This document shows positions 25,889 through 32,755 of a DNA stretch of 64,000 nt, piece after piece. The notes beneath the pieces were generated by a model that worked only from the letters and a program-made list of their open reading frames with translations, was not told the origin of the DNA and ran no database searches. The DNA comes from an uncultured Duncaniella sp. (GTDB lineage: Bacteria; Bacteroidota; Bacteroidia; Bacteroidales; Muribaculaceae): assembly GCA_910586665.1 (NCBI GenBank), contig CAJUIX010000015.1, forward strand, positions 10,677 to 74,676, given 5' to 3'. Numbering within the stretch: the first letter of the stretch is position 1; the number at the start of each line of letters is the position of its first letter. The position numbers and the translations under genes were made by a program.

Positions 25889-27091
25889 ATGGACAGCACG
25901 GACAGTCAGAATGGAAACGGGACGAGACACTACTGGTTTTTGGTGACATTTCTCGTGTTGATGAGCGCCTTAGGGTCGTTTGTCAACGATATGTTCACGC
26001 CATCGCTCCCCGCGATGACGCGGTTTTTCCACACAACGATTCCCACGGCGCAGCTCGGACTGACCACGGGTATGATAGGCCTGGCCCTGGGGCAGTTCGT
26101 GCTCGGGCCGGTCAGCGACCACTATGGCCGCAAGCCGGTGCTTGTCGGCTCGGTGGTGCTGTTCATCATTGCCGCTGTAGTGAGTGTGTTCTCTCCGACA
26201 ATCTATTTCTTCATCGTCTGCCGCCTTTTCCAGGGCATGGGGGCGTCGGGAGGCTATTTCCTGGCACGCACCATGCCGGCCGACCTTTATTCGGGTCGCC
26301 AGCTGGCAAGGCTTATGGCCTTGGTAGGAGCCATCAACGGTGTGGCTCCCGCCTCGTCGCCGGTGATAGGCGGTATCACGGCTGATGCTTTCGGCTGGAA
26401 GGGTGTCTTTGTCCTGCTCGCTATCTTTGCGGCTGTAATCCTGCTGGTTTCGCCGCTTGTCAGGGAGTCGCTGCCCAAGGGACGGCGCACGACCGTCCCG
26501 GTCCTGAAGTCGTTCAAGGGTTATGTGGCGCTGCTGCGCAACTATAAGTTCATGGTGCATGTGAGCTTCAAGGGGGTGTCGCTCGGACTTCTGTTTGCCT
26601 ACATCTCTGCCGCGCCCTTTATCCTTGAAGACCACTACGGGCTCTCGCAGACCTCCTACGGACTTGTGATAGGCTTCAATGCGTTGTTTATAGTCGCCGG
26701 CTCGATGACCGCCCTTAAATTCAAGCCGCTTAAGAAGGCCGCCGTTATTGGTGCGCTGGTGCTTTCGGTGGGAGTCGTGGCCCAGGCTTTCGCCCTGTGG
26801 CTCGTCCACAGCATCTGGATTTATGAGGCCTGCATGGCGGTGATACTGTACGGACTGGGGCTTATCTTCACCACCACCAACACGCTGTCGATGAACGAGG
26901 GGCGCGGACAGGCAGGGGAGGCATCGGCCATACTCGGAATCGCCGGCTACATTGTCGGTGCCGTAGTCTCGCCGCTTGTCGGTCTCGGTGACGTGCTCCA
27001 TTCGACGGCCATAGTGTTTGTCTGCCTCATGGTGGCTATCCTTGTATGTGCGTGGGCCACACGGCGTATTGCCCCCGACCTCGACAGTTGA
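25889..27091 (+). CDS. Bcr/CflA-type MFS multidrug efflux transporter
   Basis: A 400-residue inner-membrane proton antiporter with 12 predicted helices. Hallmarks: SFVNDMFTPSLPAMTRFF in helix 1, the loop 2-3 MFS motif GPVSDHYGRKPVLVG, and RLFQGMGASGGYFLARTMPADL, typical of the DHA1 drug/H+ antiporter Bcr/CflA group. Substrates may include bicyclomycin, chloramphenicol-like drugs or sulfonamides in relatives; the substrate here is unknown. It starts 53 bp after the Nudix gene on the same strand and faces a minus-strand cluster without an evident terminator in the 36-bp gap. Confidence 0.92.
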   Translation: MDSTDSQNGNGTRHYWFLVTFLVLMSALGSFVNDMFTPSLPAMTRFFHTTIPTAQLGLTTGMIGLALGQFVLGPVSDHYGRKPVLVGSVVLFIIAAVVSVFSPTIYFFIVCRLFQGMGASGGYFLARTMPADLYSGRQLARLMALVGAINGVAPASSPVIGGITADAFGWKGVFVLLAIFAAVILLVSPLVRESLPKGRRTTVPVLKSFKGYVALLRNYKFMVHVSFKGVSLGLLFAYISAAPFILEDHYGLSQTSYGLVIGFNALFIVAGSMTALKFKPLKKAAVIGALVLSVGVVAQAFALWLVHSIWIYEACMAVILYGLGLIFTTTNTLSMNEGRGQAGEASAILGIAGYIVGAVVSPLVGLGDVLHSTAIVFVCLMVAILVCAWATRRIAPDLDS

Positions 27092-27127
27092 TTCCGCCGT
27101 GGAGGGGTGCAGGAGCAAGAAAATATA

Positions 27128-27646
27128 TTATCGTGTGACGACTTTGTATTCCGTGGCGCCGCCGGAGACTATCGAGTATCTCTGTAGGGCGTAGCCTCGC
27201 TCCTGGGCCGGCCCAGAGAGCGGGTTGCCGTGGTTGATATAGATGTCGTAGGTGCTGCCGCACTTGGGACAGCGGGCGAATGTCTCCCCCTCGGGGACGG
27301 ATATTCTCACGTCGGGGAGTGCCTCGTAGGGGCAGGCAAGGTCGTAGGCGAGGAGGTCGCCGAGGACGTCGGCCACCAGGAGCAGTCCCCCGTAGCCGGT
27401 GCGGTCGAGGGTGGAATAGGGGAAGTCGGAGGGCACGCGCATCTTCGGGGTGAAGATATAGCTGCGATGCGAGGCCGCATCTCCCTGCACGCCATAGATG
27501 TTCCAATCGCCGACCGTGTGGAAGGTCAGGTGGACTTCGGCGTAGGGGAGGCGCTTGTCGTCGACAGAGTCACAGCCGCCGGCCATGAGAGCGGCCGCGG
27601 CGAGCGATAAGGCTGTTACCGCTTTTTTCAGGAGAGTCAGGGGCAT
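27128..27646 (-). CDS. Lipoprotein with Rieske-like fold and altered ligands
   Basis: A 172-residue lipoprotein (lipobox MAGGC, Cys25). The second half reads YDLACPYE ... ARCPKCGSTYDIYINHGNPLSGPA, laid out like the two ligand loops and the G-x-P-loop of Rieske [2Fe-2S] proteins (C-x-H ... C-x-x-H), but the histidines are replaced: loop 1 has C-P-Y-E and loop 2 has C-P-K-C-G. Three cysteines remain, so another metal, or none, may be bound. This is a by-eye fold suggestion. It is the last gene of the pyrE cluster, 9 bp after the SRPBCC gene. Confidence 0.6.
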   Translation of the reverse strand: MPLTLLKKAVTALSLAAAALMAGGCDSVDDKRLPYAEVHLTFHTVGDWNIYGVQGDAASHRSYIFTPKMRVPSDFPYSTLDRTGYGGLLLVADVLGDLLAYDLACPYEALPDVRISVPEGETFARCPKCGSTYDIYINHGNPLSGPAQERGYALQRYSIVSGGATEYKVVTR

Positions 27647-27655
27647 GTGCGGGCC

Positions 27656-28075
27656 TTATTTGAAGAGTGAGGTGAAGACCTCGCCGAACTTGTCGGCCGC
27701 CTCCTGGATTTTGTTGCCGATGAAGGGGCGGAGCATCGGGGGAATCTCGATTTTGATAGCCGGCGTCAGAGTGGTCGACTCGGGAGCCGCCTCCTTCAGG
27801 TCGAGGCTGAGCGAGAGGGGCACTGGGCACCCTTCGGCCGAGAAGCAGACGCGGCTGGTCGGGACGCGCTCGCTGATCTTGAACACGAGCTGGCCGATGG
27901 CGGGGGCATCCATGCGGATACATTCGCCCTCGAAGGCGACGCCGCTGAGCTTCTCGCGCTGCTCCTCGGGGAGCTGCTCGACCATTTCGCGATACTGGCT
28001 GAGGTCAGCCACTTTTTCGTAGATCTGCCCGATGGGGCGGGGTAGGGTGACAGGTTTTCCTGTGTATGTTGCCAT
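27656..28075 (-). CDS. SRPBCC-like (START-superfamily) protein
   Basis: A 139-residue cytoplasmic protein of the polyketide-cyclase/START-like type: it begins with a strand and the helix region IGQIYEKVADLSQYREMVEQL, continues with strands (CIRMDAPAIGQLVFKISERV, SRVCFSAEGCPVPLSLSLDL) and ends with the long amphipathic helix IGNKIQEAADKFGEVFTSLF that lines the cavity. Ligand unknown. It follows pyrE by 21 bp, and similar genes sit beside pyrE in other Bacteroidales in my recollection, so co-transcription with pyrE is likely. Confidence 0.75.
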   Translation of the reverse strand: MATYTGKPVTLPRPIGQIYEKVADLSQYREMVEQLPEEQREKLSGVAFEGECIRMDAPAIGQLVFKISERVPTSRVCFSAEGCPVPLSLSLDLKEAAPESTTLTPAIKIEIPPMLRPFIGNKIQEAADKFGEVFTSLFK

Positions 28076-28096
28076 AAAAAATATTCCGGGTTTTGT

Positions 28097-28750
28097 TTAC
28101 TCGTCCTCGCCGGAAGCGGCAGGGGTCCAGAGCGAGGGATCCTTGCGCCATTCCTTGAGGGTGGCCACGTCGCTTTCGCGGATGAAGCCGGTGCCGAGGG
28201 CGGCGGTGATGAGTGCTGAGTAGTTGGAGAGGGTGAGCAGGCGCACATTGGCTTCCTTGAAGCGCTTGACGGCCACGGGGAATTCGTAGCTGAAGATTGC
28301 AACCATGCCGATGACTTCGCAGCCGGCATTGCGGATTGCCTCGACTGCCTTGAGGCTGCTGCCGCCGGTCGACACGAGATCCTCGATGACTACGACCTTC
28401 TGCCCCGGGCGGAGGTCACCCTCGATGAGATTTTCGAGTCCGTGGTCCTTCGGGGTGGAGCGTACATAGACGTAGGGGAGGCCTATTGTGTCCGACACGA
28501 GCGCGCCCTGGGCGATAGCGCCTGTGGCAACGCCTGCGATAGCGTCGACCTCGCCGAAGTTCTCGACGATGATGCGTGTCAGCTCGACCTTGATGAAGTT
28601 GCGGACGTCGGGGTAGGAGAGTGTCTTGCGATTATCCGTATAAATTGGCGAGTTCCAGCCTGATGCCCAGGTGAAGGGGTTGTCGGGCTGAAGTTTGATA
28701 GCGCTTATCTTAAGGAGCTTTTCTGCAAGGATAATGTCAAGAGTTTTCAT
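28097..28750 (-). CDS. pyrE: Orotate phosphoribosyltransferase
   Basis: Pyrimidine synthesis: orotate plus PRPP to OMP. 217 residues, normal length. The PRPP-binding motif is VVVIEDLVSTGGSS, the catalytic loop region reads YVRSTPKDHG, and the N-terminal FTWASGWNSPIYTDNR is typical. First gene of a three-gene minus-strand cluster (pyrE, SRPBCC, Rieske-like lipoprotein). A consensus promoter lies at 28803-28833, giving a leader of about 45 nt. Confidence 0.96.
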   Translation of the reverse strand: MKTLDIILAEKLLKISAIKLQPDNPFTWASGWNSPIYTDNRKTLSYPDVRNFIKVELTRIIVENFGEVDAIAGVATGAIAQGALVSDTIGLPYVYVRSTPKDHGLENLIEGDLRPGQKVVVIEDLVSTGGSSLKAVEAIRNAGCEVIGMVAIFSYEFPVAVKRFKEANVRLLTLSNYSALITAALGTGFIRESDVATLKEWRKDPSLWTPAASGEDE

Positions 28751-28802
28751 TGGGTTACGGTAGTGGAAATGATATGAAATGAATTGGTGATTATTTCGGC
28801 TG

Positions 28803-28833
28803 CAAAATTAGAATTTCTATCGCCGAAATGCAA
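28803..28833 (-). promoter_or_regulatory. Promoter of the pyrE cluster
   Basis: Minus-strand TTG (28833-28831), 20 nt, TAATTTTG (28810-28803). Confidence 0.7.
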
Positions 28834-28931
28834 CTTTTTTTAGTTTACGTTTCTTAAAAAGAGACGCGGGAGGGATTATGATGTACAGGGCGCCGTGATT
28901 TACGCGGTCTGGCTGCCATTCACGACTATAT

Positions 28932-29008
28932 AAATAAAAAAGAAGATGTCTCACGACATCTTCTTTCCTTTTTAAACCTTTATCTTAATCTAATACTATG
29001 AAAAACAC
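28932..29008 (-). ncRNA. Small RNA, paralogue C of a three-member family
   Basis: Minus-strand unit of about 75 nt: -7 box TACATTTG (29021-29014), a conserved body containing TTTTTCATAGTATTAGATTAAG, split here as TTTTTCATAG and TATTAGATTAAG, and a terminator GATGTC-GTGA-GACATC within a 12-bp stem followed by a T-tract. The body matches the two copies at 38.2-38.5 kb (TTTTCATGGTATTAGATTTA) while hairpin sequences differ but still pair, which is the sign of a conserved RNA. The sense reading ATGAAAAACAC on the plus strand lacks a following open frame. Function unknown. Confidence 0.6.
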
Positions 29009-29013
29009 ACATG

Positions 29014-29021
29014 CAAATGTA
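29014..29021 (-). promoter_or_regulatory. -7 box of small RNA paralogue C
   Basis: TACATTTG on the minus strand fits TAnnTTTG; the other two paralogues have TATATTTG at the same distance from the conserved body. Confidence 0.5.
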
Positions 29022-29250
29022 AGCATTAAATTTGGAATGGTAAATAAAACCAAAGCGTATTTAACGATTTTTAGCCAAAACTTAGTGATGATATGGTTAA
29101 ACATGCAAATTTATGGTCAAAATGCGATAAATTTCTTGCGTTTTGTTCTATTGTTCCTTCCGAAATGCCAATTTTGGCCAAATGGTCGATAAAAATGCCC
29201 GGATCGACCATAAAATATATCGGGTTTTGTCCTGTGATGGCGCGGATAGC

Positions 29251-29360
29251 CTTGACAAGAGGGGGTTCGGAGAACTTTGACAAGGAATGGCGTGGAGAGC
29301 TATTACAAAATATGATTCAGAAGGTCTTGACAAAAGATGGCTCGGAGAGCCTTGACAAGA
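29251..29360. repeat. Four degenerate 25-nt tandem repeats plus a partial unit
   Basis: Units at 29251-29275, 29276-29300, 29301-29325 and 29326-29350 share CTTGACAA...GG..CGGAGAGC; unit 3 is the most diverged and a fifth starts CTTGACAAGA at 29351. The exact 25-nt period argues for tandem duplication. The last unit runs into the dispersed repeat copy 2. Confidence 0.8.
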
Positions 29361-29456
29361 GAAACCCCAGGGTAAGCGAAGGCCATAGGCCGTAGCGATG
29401 CCTGGGGTATTAGGATGTATGGACATAGTCATGCATCGAAGATGCTAATCATCAGA
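29339..29456 (-). repeat. Dispersed repeat, copy 2 (inverted relative to copy 1)
   Basis: Read on the minus strand it repeats the blocks of copy 1 in the same order: TCTGATGATTAG, TTCGATGCATG, CCCCAGGCATCGCT, GGCCTTCGCTTACCCTGGGG and GGCTCTCCGAGCC. It forms a head-to-head pair with copy 3. Confidence 0.8.
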
Positions 29457-29499
29457 ATGACCAGGCTCTCCGAGCCATGAGCCATGTTGGTTTCTGTCT

Positions 29500-29569
29500 A
29501 TCCCCAGGCATCGCTACGGCCTATGGCCTTCGCTTACCCTGGGGTTTCTCTTGCCTAAGGTCTTCGACC
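29500..29569 (+). repeat. Dispersed repeat, copy 3 (core and right part only)
   Basis: Contains CCCCAGGCATCGCT ... GGCCTTCGCTTACCCTGGGG, then TTTCTCTTGC and GTCTTCGACC. The left half of the repeat is missing. With copy 2 it makes an inverted pair about 45 bp apart. Confidence 0.8.
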
Positions 29570-29581
29570 TATTCGTGTTTT

Positions 29582-29686
29582 AGAAGATTTAGTCCGACTC
29601 CTATTCTATACTTTTTAGAAGTTTTGGCTTGACTCCTATTTCATGCGTTTTAGAAGTTTTGGCTCGACTCCTATTCCATGCGTTTG
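29582..29686. repeat. Three 35-nt tandem repeats
   Basis: Units 29582-29616, 29617-29651 and 29652-29686, each AGAAG-TTT... CGACTCCTATT...; units 2 and 3 differ at very few bases, unit 1 is more diverged. No spacers, so not a CRISPR array. No open frame of note crosses it. Confidence 0.9.
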
Positions 29687-29728
29687 AGGGGGTGACATGA
29701 TTCCGTGGATCTGGCTTTCATGCGGCAT

Positions 29729-29750
29729 ACGCCGCACGCGGCGTCCCTAC
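29729..29750. repeat. GTCCCTAC-type palindrome, copy b
   Basis: ACGCCGC-AC-GCGGCGT is a perfect 7-bp palindrome followed by CCCTAC, like copy a. As at 4.6-4.7 kb it lies close to a copy of the 120-nt dispersed repeat. Confidence 0.65.
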
Positions 29751-29763
29751 GACCGCTGGCACG

Positions 29764-30801
29764 CTACTTGACGCGGACAAATTTAATCTCCGCTTTGTAG
29801 GCGGGGTAGAAGGACATCGAGAGCCGGGCTACGGTGCTGCACTTCTTGCCTCCGCGCGTGGAGGGAGTCCACCCGCGGAGCATCTTGGACAAACGCAGAA
29901 CCTCCTCGTCGACCTTGAAGAAGCAGCGGCGGACGTAATCGTGGCCCGTCACTTCCCCGGTCGGGGTGATTGTGAACTCGACTGTCGCCGTGCCGTTCAG
30001 TGCCGAGGGTATGGCCGCGGTCGGCTTGCGCGCGTTCTTGCGCAGGAAGCTGTAGAGGGCCTCGTAGCCTCCCGGATAGACCGGGGCAGTGACCTTGTTG
30101 GCTTCCTCATAGATTTCGTCGTAGCATTTTATAGCCGGCTCATAACCATCCTTTTTTAATTCTGTGACGAGTTCCAAAGCCTTGTCGAGATCTTTGGACA
30201 CCCCTTGTCCGTCATAATATAGGGCTGCGAGCATGAATTTCGCATCGTTGGTCATCGCGCGCCGGCGCCGGGCTTCGTTGAGTATGTCGAAAGCATTGCT
30301 ATAGTCTTTCATATTATAGTAACAGAAGGCTATCCGATAATGAGCCGTGGACTCGCCGTTTTCCTCGGCATGTTTGAAATATTTCAGGGCTTTCTCCAGA
30401 TCGGAGTTGACATACGCTTCTCCAAGAGCCATGCTCGCGTCAGCCGATCCGTAGTTAGACGCTTTCTCCAATAGTTCGATGCCTTTGCTTTCATCTCCGG
30501 CTTTATAATAATAGAGGCCGAGATGATACATGGCCGGGGCATAGTTCTTGAGTATGGCCTTGTTATACATGTTCATCATGATAGTCTTGTCGGCCTTGAC
30601 ACCCCAGCCGTTCTGATACATCTGGCCGAGTGCGTCGAGAGCCGGCAGGCTCCCTGCCTTGGCCGCGCGTTGGAGCGGCGCGAGGGCATGTTCGTAGGCT
30701 TTCTCCCTGAACCACATCATGCCCGTGTTCTCGTCCGGGTTGTATGCTCCCGCGAAGAGGGCGGTGAGCGTTATTATCAATAATGTAGTGAGCTGTTTCA
30801 T
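29764..30801 (-). CDS. Sel1-repeat protein with TonB-like C-terminal domain
   Basis: A 345-residue exported protein: signal peptide MKQLTTLLIITLTALFAGA, then Sel1/TPR-like helical repeats (for example LDALGQMYQNGWGVKADKTI, MYHLGLYYYKAGDESKGIEL, MALGEAYVNSDLEKALKYFK) to about residue 230, and a C-terminal domain with GTATVEFTITPTGEVTGHDY and VLRLSKMLRGWTPSTRGGKK, the energy-transducer TonB C-terminal pattern. It lacks an N-terminal membrane anchor like that of TonB, so it is probably a periplasmic scaffold, not a transporter energiser. Last gene of a three-gene minus-strand group (15 bp from the WG-repeat gene). Confidence 0.8.
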   Translation of the reverse strand: MKQLTTLLIITLTALFAGAYNPDENTGMMWFREKAYEHALAPLQRAAKAGSLPALDALGQMYQNGWGVKADKTIMMNMYNKAILKNYAPAMYHLGLYYYKAGDESKGIELLEKASNYGSADASMALGEAYVNSDLEKALKYFKHAEENGESTAHYRIAFCYYNMKDYSNAFDILNEARRRRAMTNDAKFMLAALYYDGQGVSKDLDKALELVTELKKDGYEPAIKCYDEIYEEANKVTAPVYPGGYEALYSFLRKNARKPTAAIPSALNGTATVEFTITPTGEVTGHDYVRRCFFKVDEEVLRLSKMLRGWTPSTRGGKKCSTVARLSMSFYPAYKAEIKFVRVK

Positions 30802-30816
30802 AAGAAGTGGGTATTA

Positions 30817-32733
30817 TTATTTTGCGGTTACTACGAATGGCATCTCCTTGCTCCCGTCGTCGGAAACCCAGGTGCCGGAAATCTCCTGCGGGCTATAGCT
30901 GCCCACAAACCGGCCGGTGGTTTTCCCATTCACACTCTCCTCGAGGCGGATTTTATCATCATAATTTATGCTGCCCTCGAGGGTGATAGGAGATTTCTTT
31001 GATGTATAGTAATACGAGCCGCTGACGGACCTTTCGTTGACATATAGCGTCATCACGATTCCGTATTTATTGTCAATCTTGCCTTCGTAGACAATCTTGT
31101 CGCCGGCCGATGTCTCCTCGGCAATTGCCGGGGTGGCAGTCTCATTGCCGGATGAACCGTTCCCTTTGCCTCCGGGTGTCATGAGGATGTCGACTCCATC
31201 GATCATCTCCAGGAGTACGACCTCGTTGTTGCCATAGCGCCCCTCGTAGTCTTTCAGCCCCATCCTCTTGGCGAGGGCATCTCTGATTTCCTTCACCTTC
31301 CCGACGGAGCGTCCGCGGGTCGAGAGGATGTAGTGGATGCTTGTCGGGGTGGCGCTTCCGACAATCACCTGGGTTGTGCCCCACCAGCCGTCGGAGACGG
31401 AGCGGAAGAAGTTGCCGTCGACGCCTATTTCCCCGACAAGGTCCCTGCCGAGGGAATAGTTTGCCAGTCTGACAATGCCGGCATAGCGGTATAGGTCGTT
31501 CTCGCTCTTGTCATATTTCTTCAGGATTTTCGACAGCGGGGTTCGGAAGGTAATTCCGTCAATCCCCTTGTCGCTGATGTCCTTCATGACGAGGTCTATA
31601 GCCCCCTCGAGGTTGAAGTAGTCGCTTGTGACAGAGTGGTTCATAGCGATAATACATTGTGGCGAGGCCGTCATGCTAACGACTAAATATGCATCGGAGA
31701 TGTCATCAAACTGCGGATTGACTGTATACTTTCCCTCCTTGTCTATAAATCCGAATTTCCCCCCAGTCTTGACTATGGCTACCTTATTTCCTATGAATGA
31801 ATATGCCAGCTCGAACTGGGGATTTATCACAATATTTCCTTCTCGATCGACATAGCCCCAGCTTTCACCTATCCTAACGGGTGCGAGGTCAGCGGTGCCG
31901 AAGGGAAATGCTGCGGAAAATTGCGGATTAATTACATATTTGCCTGTTTCATTGCACCATCCGATGCTGTTGTTGTTTCCGCTTGCCTCGACAGCATAGA
32001 GATCCCTATCTGGAATCATGTCCTTAAATTGAGGGTTGATTATAAATTTTCCTTTTTTGTCGATAGTGCCCAAATCACGATTTGTATTCTTGACGATAGC
32101 GTAACCGTTATAAAACGGGAGCTTACTTTCTATAAGACTGTCGCTGATAACGGTTTTGCCTGATTTGTCGATGAAGAGGGTCATATTGCCGTCAGTGACA
32201 GCTGCAAGTCCCTCAGAGAAAGGTTCGGCTGAATCATAGATTGCCGGAATTACCACCTCTCCTTTCAGATTGACAAAGCCGTATTTACTCTTCGTGTCCG
32301 AGACGGCACGCCCGAATTTTGCCAGTCCTTCCGAAAAAGCCCATACATTTTCAGCGTCTTTCAGAACTACCAAAGTTTCGCCGTCTTCGTCAATGAGTGT
32401 CGGCGCGCCACCTTTTTCGACTGTCCATGCGACGTGGTTTGTGAAGGTGGTTGCGTCGGTGTATTTCGGAGGGATGACGTAGCTTCCTTTTTCGTCAATA
32501 TAGCCGAACAGATCTCCTTTCTTCACCAATGCGAGGCCGTCCGTGAAAGGATACGCCAAGTCAAACTGCGGGTTGATGACGTATTTTCCCTCGAGGTCGA
32601 TGTAGCCGTAGACATCACCGCTCTGCACGGGGATAAGCCCCGTGTCGACATTGCCGCCACCGCTTCCGCAGGCACACAGGGCGCATAGCAGCCCTGCGGC
32701 CAGTAGGCGGAGCATGATTTTGATTGTATTCAT
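30817..32733 (-). CDS. WG-repeat lipoprotein
   Basis: A 638-residue lipoprotein (lipobox ALCAC, Cys22, followed by Gly/Ser-rich linker). Residues 35-380 hold about eight WG repeats of the form GYID-x-x-G-x-YVI-x-PQF, such as GYIDLEGKYVINPQFDLAYP and GYVDREGNIVINPQFELAYS. The C-terminal third (about 400-638) is a separate region with NVE-poor sequence and DKIVYEGKIDNKYGIVMTLY near the end. WG-repeat proteins are common in Bacteroidales envelopes; no activity is established. It lies 22 bp after the 944-residue protein gene and 15 bp before the Sel1 gene. Confidence 0.85.
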   Translation of the reverse strand: MNTIKIMLRLLAAGLLCALCACGSGGGNVDTGLIPVQSGDVYGYIDLEGKYVINPQFDLAYPFTDGLALVKKGDLFGYIDEKGSYVIPPKYTDATTFTNHVAWTVEKGGAPTLIDEDGETLVVLKDAENVWAFSEGLAKFGRAVSDTKSKYGFVNLKGEVVIPAIYDSAEPFSEGLAAVTDGNMTLFIDKSGKTVISDSLIESKLPFYNGYAIVKNTNRDLGTIDKKGKFIINPQFKDMIPDRDLYAVEASGNNNSIGWCNETGKYVINPQFSAAFPFGTADLAPVRIGESWGYVDREGNIVINPQFELAYSFIGNKVAIVKTGGKFGFIDKEGKYTVNPQFDDISDAYLVVSMTASPQCIIAMNHSVTSDYFNLEGAIDLVMKDISDKGIDGITFRTPLSKILKKYDKSENDLYRYAGIVRLANYSLGRDLVGEIGVDGNFFRSVSDGWWGTTQVIVGSATPTSIHYILSTRGRSVGKVKEIRDALAKRMGLKDYEGRYGNNEVVLLEMIDGVDILMTPGGKGNGSSGNETATPAIAEETSAGDKIVYEGKIDNKYGIVMTLYVNERSVSGSYYYTSKKSPITLEGSINYDDKIRLEESVNGKTTGRFVGSYSPQEISGTWVSDDGSKEMPFVVTAK

Positions 32734-32755
32734 AATGTGTGATTTGGTTTATTGA

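Noticed and set aside
25970..27118. Minus-strand frame of 382 codons opposite the MFS gene
   Set aside because: Arg/His/Gly-rich antisense translation without membrane segments or motifs; the plus-strand transporter is complete.
29093..29432. Open frames of about 100 codons on both strands
   Set aside because: They translate the 25-nt tandem units and the dispersed repeat; the same peptide string appears in a frame at 4589-4828 for that reason.
29582..29686. 35-nt tandem repeats as a CRISPR array
   Set aside because: Units are directly adjacent with no spacers and no cas genes are in the window.
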